From: an uncultured Oscillospiraceae bacterium
GTDB taxonomy: Bacteria > Bacillota > Clostridia > Oscillospirales > Oscillospiraceae
Length of the DNA stretch: 39,460 bases
NCBI GenBank assembly: GCA_910588365.1
Contig: CAJUQS010000075.1
Coordinates: forward strand, 1-39,460
Direction of reading: 5' to 3'
The notes beneath the pieces were generated by a model, which worked only from the letters and a program-made list of their open reading frames with translations, was not told the origin of the DNA and did no database searches. The translations under genes and the position numbers were made by a program. This document shows positions 33,446 to 39,460 of this stretch, piece by piece (position 1 is the first letter of the stretch; the number at the start of each line of letters is the position of its first letter).

Positions 33446-33543
33446 GGGCGTGGGGCTGCGTAAGCCCCACTTGACTCCGCGTCATTCGGCAAAGTCGAAC
33501 GACCGCTTGCGTCCGCCTTGGGGCACGGAGCCCCCGTGAAAAA
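33446..33543. repeat. right terminal inverted repeat of element copy 2
   Basis: This is the complement of 32801-32897. It ends GAGCCCCCGTGAAAAA directly against the yitT-like gene stop (33546). Confidence 0.8.
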
Positions 33544-33545
33544 GA

Positions 33546-34418
33546 TTATAGGCTGTCCGGCGTATACTCTCCGAACCCCTCGCCCAAAACCTCGTGGGCC
33601 TCGCAGACGATGATAAATGCGGCGGGGTCAATGGCGGTGACCGTGGCCTTGATGGCCGCAATCTGACTGCGCTTGAAGGCACACAGCACCACCTGCTTCT
33701 CGTCGCCGCTGAAGCCGCCCCGCCCGTCCAGAAGGGTGATGCCCAGATTCATCTCCAGAAGCTTCTCCGCAATGGGAGCGCTCTTGGCGCTGATGATGTA
33801 GGCCATCTTGGCGTTGATGGAGCCGTAGACCACGGTGTCCATGGCGAGGCTGGAGATATACATGGAGATGATGCCGTAGAGGGCGTTGTTGATGCTGCGG
33901 AAGGTCAGCGCGTAGAGGCAGATGACAATCACGTCAATGCACAGGCACAGCCGGCCGATGGACAGCTGGTGGATCTTGTACTTTAAAAGCCGGGCCATCA
34001 GCTCCGTGCCGCCGGTGGTGGCGCCCACGTTCAGCAGCAGCCCCATGGACAGCCCCACCAGTACGCCGCCGTAGATGCTGGCCAGCAGGGGATCCATAGG
34101 CGAGAAGCTGTGGGCCATAGCCAGCCAGTCGATCATGAGCGAGCCCATGGTCATGGCGTACAGGGAGGAGATCAGAATGCGCACCCCCTGCTTGCGCACG
34201 CCGATGATGAACAGCGGGATATTCAACAGAATGGAGGCCGCGCCGATGGGCAGAATGGGGATAAAATGGTTGAGGATCTGGCCGACGCCGGTGAAGCCGC
34301 CCATCGAAATATTGTTGGGCTGAAAAAACCAGTTGAAAGCCAGCGCATACAGGGCGCTGCCAAAGGTAATCATCCCGTATTCATATAGAAACCGCAGAAC
34401 TGGGCTCTTGCTTTTCAT
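33546..34418 (-). CDS. YitT family membrane protein (DUF2179 C-terminal domain)
   Basis: A 290-residue protein with five to six hydrophobic helices in residues 1-205 (FGSALYALAFNWF, then GVRILISSLYAMTMGS, then GGVLVGLSMGLLLNVGATTGGTE in parts) and a soluble C-terminal DUF2179 domain (about 210-290) with GGFSGDEKQVVLC. YitT proteins are widespread in Firmicutes; their substrate is unknown. The ATG at 34418 follows GGAGGAAG and is chosen over an upstream ATG (34436). The stop is two bases from a long inverted repeat. Confidence 0.88.
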   Translation of the reverse strand: MKSKSPVLRFLYEYGMITFGSALYALAFNWFFQPNNISMGGFTGVGQILNHFIPILPIGAASILLNIPLFIIGVRKQGVRILISSLYAMTMGSLMIDWLAMAHSFSPMDPLLASIYGGVLVGLSMGLLLNVGATTGGTELMARLLKYKIHQLSIGRLCLCIDVIVICLYALTFRSINNALYGIISMYISSLAMDTVVYGSINAKMAYIISAKSAPIAEKLLEMNLGITLLDGRGGFSGDEKQVVLCAFKRSQIAAIKATVTAIDPAAFIIVCEAHEVLGEGFGEYTPDSL

Positions 34419-34482
34419 ATAAACTTCCTCCATCATAAGAGAGCAGGACGCACCGCGCCCCGCCCGCTGAATTATTCATTTC

Positions 34483-34511
34483 ATTATACATCTTTCCCTG
34501 CCGGCGGGCAA
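34483..34511 (-). promoter_or_regulatory. sigma-A promoter of the yitT-like gene
   Basis: On the minus strand, TTGCCC (34511-34506) and TATAAT (34488-34483) are 17 nt apart. Confidence 0.7.
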
Positions 34512-34551
34512 GGGGGTTCCGCGCCGCGGCCAGGGAAAATTTTTTTCACCC

Positions 34552-34582
34552 TGCAACAATTTGTCCTCTTCCATTGTATAGT
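34552..34582 (+). promoter_or_regulatory. possible autoregulated ECF promoter
   Basis: TGCAAC (34552-34557), with the AAC typical of ECF -35 boxes, precedes TATAGT (34577-34582) by 19 nt. It sits upstream of the ECF sigma gene, so autoregulation is possible; this is a guess from motif type. Confidence 0.35.
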
Positions 34583-34614
34583 AAATAGACAGGACAGTCA
34601 AGGAGGTGGTTTCC

Positions 34615-35106
34615 ATGGCGGGAGCGTACACAAAAGAGGAGGTGGCCAGCCTCTACCGGCGGCACGTGGGCATGGTTTATCAGATCTGCCTGATGCTGCT
34701 GAAGAACGTCCCCGACGCGGAGGACGCCGTCCAGACCGTGTTCCGCAAGCTGCTGGAGTACGGCAGGACCCTGCAAGGTCCGGAGCACGAGAAAGCCTGG
34801 CTCATCGTCACCGCCCGGAACGAGTGCAAAAACCAGCTGCGGCACTGGTGGCGCACCCGGCGGGCGGACGAGTCCGAGCTGGACAGGCTGTCCTGGGAAC
34901 AGCGGTCGGACGGGGAGCTGTGGGAGCTGATCCTCACCCTGCCCGAGCAGGAGAGGATGGCGCTGTACCTCCACTACTACCAGGGGTACAGCACCGGGGA
35001 GGCGGCCCGGATCATGGGGAAGAACCCCGCCACCGTCCGCTCCTGGCTGTGCCGGGCCCGCCGCAGGCTGAAAAATTTATTGGAGGAGGCTGACGGAGAT
35101 GGATAA
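34615..35106 (+). CDS. ECF-type RNA polymerase sigma factor
   Basis: A 163-residue sigma-70 family protein of the extracytoplasmic-function size. Sigma region 2 spans about 10-75 (LYRRHVGMVYQICLMLLKN, then DAEDAVQTVFRKLLEYG), and region 4 spans about 107-158 (LPEQERMALYLHYYQGYSTGEAARIMGKN, then TVRSWLCRARRRLK). ATG 34615 follows AAGGAGGTG. Its stop overlaps the next gene by 8 nt, so it is probably paired with that gene product as its regulator. Confidence 0.92.
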   Translation: MAGAYTKEEVASLYRRHVGMVYQICLMLLKNVPDAEDAVQTVFRKLLEYGRTLQGPEHEKAWLIVTARNECKNQLRHWWRTRRADESELDRLSWEQRSDGELWELILTLPEQERMALYLHYYQGYSTGEAARIMGKNPATVRSWLCRARRRLKNLLEEADGDG

Positions 35107-36133
35107 GAACAGGCTGAGCCGGGTCTTTGACCAGGTGCGGCCCTCCCCGGAGCGGGAGGACGCCATGCTGGCAGACCTCCTGTGTGAAGAAGAAAGGGAG
35201 GAACTGCCCACCATGAAAAGAAGAAAGAAACTGACCGCCGTAATGGCACTGGCCGCGGCACTGGTGCTGACGGTGTGCGCCTTCGCCGTGGCGATGCTGG
35301 AGCCGGCGTTTTTGCGCTACTTTGGGGCCGGGGCGGAGAACGAACAGCTGCTGTGCAACGCCGCCGTGCCCCTGAACCAGACTATGAGAGGGGACGGGGG
35401 GACCTTCTACCTCCGCCAGGCGGTGGCGGATCGGTACAGCGTGAAGATCCTCATGGACTTCACCGCCCCGGAGGGAACAGTGCTGGACGGAGATTTTTAC
35501 AAGCCGGATGACTTCATAGAGCTCTACGGAAGCGCTGGGGAGGAGGTCAACACCTCCTGGTTCTCGGGCTGGGAATTGGTGGAAGACGGTGATAGCTCAG
35601 ATAACAAGATCACCTTACTTTTTACCCTAAACCCTGGTGACCAAAATGGGAACCTGCTTGGGGGGGCCTTGCATTTCCAGTTCGAGAATCTGTATCGGGA
35701 TAACCTCCGGGAGGACTTGGTGCTGGAGGGCAAGTGGTCCGGCGTCATTACCCTGCCGGAGGAGGACCCAGGGTCCTGGTACCCCATAGACCGTCTTACG
35801 GACATTGGCGGCCACAGTGTAAAGCTCAGCACCCTGTACGTCTCCCCTATCTCCCTGGTCTGCGATCTGGAGGAGGGGGCGGAGAGCCTGCGTACCATCA
35901 AGGATACCGTTTGGGACGGTTGGAAGGACGGCGTAGCGCTGCTGACAGCCACTGGAGAGCGCATCGGCGTCCGGGAGGACGACTATGGGATGCAGATCTC
36001 CTATTACGACGTGGACCGCGACCCCTCCGACCGGGAGGTGGCCCACTTCTACTACCGCCCGGAGCAGCTCATCGACCCGGCGGAGATTACGGCGGTTGAG
36101 CTGTTCGGCCAGACGGTGATATTGAAGGGATAA
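35099..36133 (+). CDS. probable anti-sigma factor, DUF4179-like
   Basis: A 344-residue protein. The N-terminal cytoplasmic part (1-43) would bind the sigma factor, one membrane helix spans about 46-68 (LTAVMALAAALVLTVCAFAV), and a large extracellular domain (70-344) is rich in beta strands. This layout and the 8-nt overlap with the ECF sigma gene fit an anti-sigma factor of the DUF4179 group; no RsgI or zinc-binding anti-sigma motif is seen. The start at 35099 has AGGAGGCTGACGG upstream. Some sequence near 35590-35650 is less GC-rich than the rest. Confidence 0.75.
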   Translation: MDKNRLSRVFDQVRPSPEREDAMLADLLCEEEREELPTMKRRKKLTAVMALAAALVLTVCAFAVAMLEPAFLRYFGAGAENEQLLCNAAVPLNQTMRGDGGTFYLRQAVADRYSVKILMDFTAPEGTVLDGDFYKPDDFIELYGSAGEEVNTSWFSGWELVEDGDSSDNKITLLFTLNPGDQNGNLLGGALHFQFENLYRDNLREDLVLEGKWSGVITLPEEDPGSWYPIDRLTDIGGHSVKLSTLYVSPISLVCDLEEGAESLRTIKDTVWDGWKDGVALLTATGERIGVREDDYGMQISYYDVDRDPSDREVAHFYYRPEQLIDPAEITAVELFGQTVILKG

Positions 36134-36138
36134 AAACA

Positions 36139-36169
36139 GGGGGCATCAGGTCAGAAGCCTGATGCCCCC
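36139..36169 (+). terminator. terminator of the sigma/anti-sigma operon
   Basis: GGGGGCATCAGG pairs with CCTGATGCCCCC around TCAGAAG, followed by GCTCTATTTTT. Confidence 0.9.
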
Positions 36170-36245
36170 GCTCTATTTTTCTTCCTTTCCGCGCCGCAGG
36201 GGATGCGGCACGGACGATTCCGCTTCGGATTTGACAGAACTTTAT

Positions 36246-36506
36246 TTACAGATAGTACTCAAAAAAGCTCCGCACAATGCTGATCGCATCGTTCTCCTGG
36301 GGACCCTCGGCGGCGACAGTAACCCGGCTGCCCTGCTTGATGCCCAAGCCGATGAGCTTCATCAGCTGGCTGGTCTTGGCCGTGTTACCCTCTGCGGAAA
36401 CGGTGATGTCGGTCCCACGGAATGCCTTTGCCTGCATTGCCAGCAGGCCGGCGCGGCGGGTGTGCAGTCCGCCGCTGTTGGTGACGGTGTAGGTAAACTC
36501 TCTCAT
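36246..36506 (-). CDS. HPr-like phosphocarrier protein
   Basis: An 86-residue HPr-fold protein. His15 (GGLHTRRAG), the PTS phosphorylation site, and Arg17 are present, but the usual Pro18 is Arg. By plain numbering Ser46 (AKTSQLM) is at the HPrK/P site, though the following loop is one residue longer than in Bacillus HPr. It could carry phosphate in the PTS or be a regulatory paralogue. The ATG at 36506 follows AAAGGAG. There is no ptsI nearby, so this may not be the main HPr. Confidence 0.82.
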   Translation of the reverse strand: MREFTYTVTNSGGLHTRRAGLLAMQAKAFRGTDITVSAEGNTAKTSQLMKLIGLGIKQGSRVTVAAEGPQENDAISIVRSFFEYYL

Positions 36507-36537
36507 AGCAAAGTGCTCCTTTCTGAAAGATGGGCCT

Positions 36538-36566
36538 ATTATATCCGGCCATCCTCCAGGAAGCAA
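36538..36566 (-). promoter_or_regulatory. sigma-A promoter of the HPr-like gene
   Basis: On the minus strand, TTGCTT (36566-36561) and TATAAT (36543-36538) are 17 nt apart. Confidence 0.7.
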
Positions 36567-36692
36567 GAGGCAGTTTTCCAAAATAAAACCATCAAATCCG
36601 CTCAAAAAACCGGCAACCTATCCAATCATATCCGTCCATTAAATACTTTTGTCCGCATATAAAAGATGACACGCCAATCCGCCGCCCGGCGG

Positions 36693-36762
36693 CAGGGCAC
36701 AGCGGAAGCTTTGCCGGAAAGTTTTCTTTAGATTCTTTTCTTTTTCAAAAGAACAGAATGTC
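36693..36762. repeat. partial copy of the 18748-19025 repeat
   Basis: GGGCACAGCG followed by AAAGTTTTCTTTAGATTCTTTTC matches the right half of the rluD-end repeat (GGGCACAGCG, AAAGGTTTCTTTTGACTCTTTTC). The end near 36740-36762 (TTCAAAAGAACAGAATG) matches its outer arm, just past the stop of the topoisomerase gene. Confidence 0.55.
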
Positions 36763-36766
36763 CGCC

Positions 36767-39001
36767 TTACAGCAGCCGCAGCTGCTCCCCGTCCTCCTCA
36801 CGGAGGAGGGCGCCGGCGGCGGGGAGGGCGCGGCAGCGGTAGCGGGGGAGGTTGGTGATGGAGGTATCCTCCAGGGCCTTGACCTCCGAGAGCTGGTACT
36901 TGGGCTTGAGGGTCATGACCTGGACGCCCTGGGTGGTGCGGGTGGACTTGGGGGAGAGCAGGGCGGTGTTGAAGATCAGGGCCCTGGGTTCGGTGGAGTA
37001 CAGCACCAGCTCCCGGTCCTCCCGCAGGTGCAGCAGCGCCGCCAGGGGGCTCTTGTCGCTGTAGGCACCCGTCAGCTTCCGGCGGTTGGAGGTGGTGGCG
37101 TAGGCTGAGAGATCCACGCGGGCCGCCTTGCCGTTGGCGAAGAAGAACAGCAGCGCGCCGGAGTAGTCCCCGGGGAGGACCATGCTCACCACGCTCTCCT
37201 CCGCCTCCATGCCCAGCTTGCTGGGGAGGTAGTCCCCCAGGACGCTGGCCTTGCTGTCATCGAAATCCGAGAGGCGGCACTTGTAGACCTGCTGGTGGCT
37301 GGTGAAGAACATGACCTCGGCCCGGTTGGTGGCCTCGAAGCTCTGGCTGGGGCCGTCCTCCTCCTTGTACTTCTGGGTGTCCGCCATGCGCAGGGACTGG
37401 GGGGTGATCTTCTTGAAGTACCCGTGACGGGACAGAAATACCGTCACCGGGTAGTCCGGCGTCTCCTCCGACTCGTCGAAGGCGGTGATCTCGTGCTCGT
37501 AGACGATGGAGGTGAGCCGGGGCTGGCCGTACTTCTTCTTGACCGCCTCCAGCTCGCTTACGATCACCTTCCTGATCCGCTTGGGGCTGCCGGCCAGATC
37601 CTCCAGATCCTCGATCTCCTCCCGCAGGGCGTCGGTCTCCTGGACCCGCTTGAGGATGTACTCCTTGTTGATGTTGCGCAGCTTGATCTCGGCCACGTAC
37701 TCCGCCTGGACCTGGTCGATGCCAAAGCCGATCATCAGGTTGGGCACCACGTCGGCCTCGCCCTCGGTCTCCCGGATGATGCGGATGGCCTTGTCGATGT
37801 CCAGCAGGATGCGCTTGAGGCCCTTGAGCAGGTGGAGCTTGTCCTTTTTCTTGTTCAGGGTGAAGTATACCCGCCGCCGCACGCACTCAGTCCGCCAGGC
37901 GCACCACTCCTCCAGCAGCTCCCGGACCCCCATCACCCGGGGCATCCCGGCGATGAGCACGTTGAAATTGCAGCTGATGGAGTCCTGGAGGGTGGTGGAC
38001 TTGAAGAGCTTGGCCATCAGCTTGTCCGGGTCCACGCCCCGCTTGAGGTCTATGGTCAGCTTCAGGCCGTTCAGATCCGTCTCGTCCCGCATGTCGCCGA
38101 CCTCTTTCAGCTTGCCGGCCTTGATGAGTTCCGCCACCTTGTCGATGATGGCCTCGGTGGTTGTGGTGTAGGGGATCTCGTAGATTTCGATCAGGTTCTC
38201 GCCCTTGACATACCGGTACTTGCCCCGGATTTTGATGGATCCCCGGCCCGTGCGGTAGACCTCCTCCAGGGCCGCCTTGTCATAGATGATCTCGCCTCCT
38301 GTGGGGAAGTCCGGCCCCAGGAGGAGGGCGGAGAGATCGCAGTCCGGATGCTTGAGGAAGGCCACCGCGGCATCGCAGACCTCCGACAGGTTGAACCCGC
38401 ACAGCTGGGAGGCCATGCCCACGGCGATGCCCTGGTTGGCGGAGACCAGGATGTTGGGGTAGGTGGTGGGGAGGAGGGAGGGCTCCTTCATGGAGTTGTC
38501 GTAGTTGTCCACGAAGTCCACCGCGTCCTGGTCAAGGTCCCGGAAGAGCTCCTGGCAGATGGCGGCCAGCTTCGCCTCGGTGTAGCGGCTGGCGGCCCAG
38601 GCCATGTCCCGGGAGTAGACCTTGCCGAAGTTGCCCTTGGAGTCCACGAAGGGGTGGAGGAGGGCGCCGTAGCCTTTGGAGAGGCGGACCATGGTGTCGT
38701 AGATGGCGGCGTCGCCGTGGGGGTTGAGGCGCATGGTCTGGCCCACGATGTTGGCGGACTTGGTCCGGGCCCCGGTGAGCAGGCCCATCTTGTACATGGT
38801 GTACAGGAGCTTCCGGTGGCTGGGCTTGAAGCCGTCGATCTCCGGGATTGCCCGGGAGAGGATGACGCTCATGGCGTAGGGCATGAAGTTGGTCTCCAGG
38901 GTGTCGGTGATGGCCTGCTCCTGGACCGCCGCCTTCAGGCCCATGACGTTGGGGTTGGAGATCCTGGGTTTATTTTCATCTGTCTGTTTTTTCTTTGGCA
39001 T
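36767..39001 (-). CDS. type II topoisomerase subunit A (GyrA/ParC paralogue)
   Basis: A 744-residue breakage-reunion subunit. The winged-helix CAP region holds the catalytic Tyr140 (AASRYTEAKL) and HGDAAIYDTMVR at 95-106, the quinolone-pocket region. The tower and coiled-coil follow (about 340-460), and a C-terminal beta-pinwheel (about 490-740) has GQP-like and SRHGYFKKI segments. It cuts and rejoins DNA with a GyrB/ParE partner, not in this window. At 744 residues it is shorter than typical GyrA, and its divergent active-site context suggests a ParC-like or second GyrA paralogue. The ATG at 39001 follows AAAGGAATTTGAGAG. Confidence 0.9.
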   Translation of the reverse strand: MPKKKQTDENKPRISNPNVMGLKAAVQEQAITDTLETNFMPYAMSVILSRAIPEIDGFKPSHRKLLYTMYKMGLLTGARTKSANIVGQTMRLNPHGDAAIYDTMVRLSKGYGALLHPFVDSKGNFGKVYSRDMAWAASRYTEAKLAAICQELFRDLDQDAVDFVDNYDNSMKEPSLLPTTYPNILVSANQGIAVGMASQLCGFNLSEVCDAAVAFLKHPDCDLSALLLGPDFPTGGEIIYDKAALEEVYRTGRGSIKIRGKYRYVKGENLIEIYEIPYTTTTEAIIDKVAELIKAGKLKEVGDMRDETDLNGLKLTIDLKRGVDPDKLMAKLFKSTTLQDSISCNFNVLIAGMPRVMGVRELLEEWCAWRTECVRRRVYFTLNKKKDKLHLLKGLKRILLDIDKAIRIIRETEGEADVVPNLMIGFGIDQVQAEYVAEIKLRNINKEYILKRVQETDALREEIEDLEDLAGSPKRIRKVIVSELEAVKKKYGQPRLTSIVYEHEITAFDESEETPDYPVTVFLSRHGYFKKITPQSLRMADTQKYKEEDGPSQSFEATNRAEVMFFTSHQQVYKCRLSDFDDSKASVLGDYLPSKLGMEAEESVVSMVLPGDYSGALLFFFANGKAARVDLSAYATTSNRRKLTGAYSDKSPLAALLHLREDRELVLYSTEPRALIFNTALLSPKSTRTTQGVQVMTLKPKYQLSEVKALEDTSITNLPRYRCRALPAAGALLREEDGEQLRLL

Positions 39002-39019
39002 AGCTCTCAAATTCCTTTA

Positions 39020-39307
39020 TCATTCATACCGCTCCAGCTTCGTGTCCAAAGCGTACTCGCCCTTGAGCCGGCGGAGGTCCTCCATGTGGGGCTGGGCCAG
39101 GTGCCTGTCCAGGGCGGCGGCGTCCCGCCACTGCTCAATGAGCACCACTGTGTCCGGCGCTTCGCAGGAGAGGTGGTAGTCGTAGAGGAGGCAGCCATCC
39201 TCGGCGCGGACGGCCTCCTGGAGGCCGTCCGCCTTCACGGCCTGGACAAAGGCCGCGGCCCGGCCGGGCTTGCAGGTGTAGTAGACGTGCAGGACAATGG
39301 TCTCCAT
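39020..39307 (-). CDS. ABM-domain protein (putative quinol monooxygenase type)
   Basis: A 95-residue single ferredoxin-like domain of the antibiotic-biosynthesis-monooxygenase family (IVLHVYYTCKPGRAAAFVQAV at about 4-24; LYDYHLSCEAPDTVVLIEQW at about 41-60; HLAQPH near 69-74). Members degrade or oxidise small aromatic compounds, or act as stress proteins; the substrate is unknown. The ATG at 39307 follows AAGGAGG. It lies 18 nt upstream of the topoisomerase gene and may share its transcript. Confidence 0.85.
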   Translation of the reverse strand: METIVLHVYYTCKPGRAAAFVQAVKADGLQEAVRAEDGCLLYDYHLSCEAPDTVVLIEQWRDAAALDRHLAQPHMEDLRRLKGEYALDTKLERYE

Positions 39308-39460
39308 GTGGAATTCCTCCTTAGAGCCTGTTTAACATCTCCCCGCGCCCGCCTTGGCGGCATATTTTCCGCCCTGACTGCGTTAAAAATCCTTGCAATC
39401 CGTCAGGATTTCTGCGGCTTTTTGCCTTGCAGGGCAAAAAATCTATCTCGCCAATCCGCA
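39308..39460. other. intergenic end of window, possible repeat
   Basis: The ABM ribosome binding site (39310-39318) is followed by noncoding DNA with a TTTTTGCC...GGGCAAAAA hairpin (39419-39440) and a GCGCCCGCCTTGGCGGC segment. The TGTTTAACATC start resembles repeat sequence, but the other end is outside the window. I see no gene. Confidence 0.4.

Noticed and set aside
39330..39460. Insertion sequence end
   Set aside because: The start looks repeat-like but no transposase or second end is in the window, so it is left as unassigned intergenic DNA.

Overview
This window looks like chromosome of a GC-rich, spore-forming, strictly anaerobic member of the Clostridia. Oscillospirales/Oscillospiraceae is my best guess. 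The sequence itself shows the spore genes (dpaA/dpaB for dipicolinate, spoVM, and a SipL-type SPOCS-LysM protein), a monomeric [FeFe] hydrogenase, a ferrous iron transporter, Firmicutes-style ribosome binding sites, and consensus sigma-A promoters. The family-level placement is inference.

Layout. 1-680: 3' end of 23S rRNA, then 5S rRNA and a terminator (no tRNA). 724-2587: Nudix hydrolase, an unknown small protein, and a LytTR regulator coupled to a DUF3021 membrane protein. 2735-5197: fused FeoA-FeoB iron transporter under a sigma-A promoter with an overlapping palindrome. 5273-9305: lipid kinase divergent from an AI-2E-type permease (their promoters share one palindromic -35 box), then a COG3044-type ATPase. 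9493-10922: dipicolinate synthase. 11153-13154: [FeFe] hydrogenase and a zinc-ribbon membrane protein. 13299-15487: MerR regulator divergent from a MATE exporter, with a textbook 19-bp-spacer MerR operator. 15667-18767: five-gene run with a small protein, inositol monophosphatase, a lipoprotein, lspA and rluD. 19026-22001: paaK, ACT-domain protein and aminotransferase, probably for aromatic 2-oxoacid/arylacetate metabolism. 22351-24189: spore-envelope cluster sipL, spoVM and a 47-residue membrane protein. 24330-27324: psuK, psuG and DUF1294, with a 0.66-kb noncoding element between psuK and psuG. 27554-30949: asnS, Sel1-repeat protein, lysA-like decarboxylase and an MGMT-like protein. 31237-34418: lipoprotein, LUD protein, a second copy of the large noncoding element, and a YitT protein. 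34615-36133: ECF sigma factor and its probable anti-sigma. 36246-39307: HPr-like protein, a GyrA/ParC paralogue and an ABM-domain protein.

The most unusual content is between genes. Two copies (25726-26183 and 32901-33442) share an ordered set of hairpins, a conserved core with a possible pseudoknot, and a final T-tailed terminator hairpin on the + strand, with no credible protein coding. The second copy is enclosed in roughly 97-nt inverted repeats. I do not recognise this element; it could be a structured RNA, a non-autonomous mobile element, or both. At least two smaller repeat families sit at gene ends (9311-9435, 15503-15537, 18748-19025, 31066-31196, 36693-36762). No CRISPR array, tRNA, transposase or phage gene was seen.
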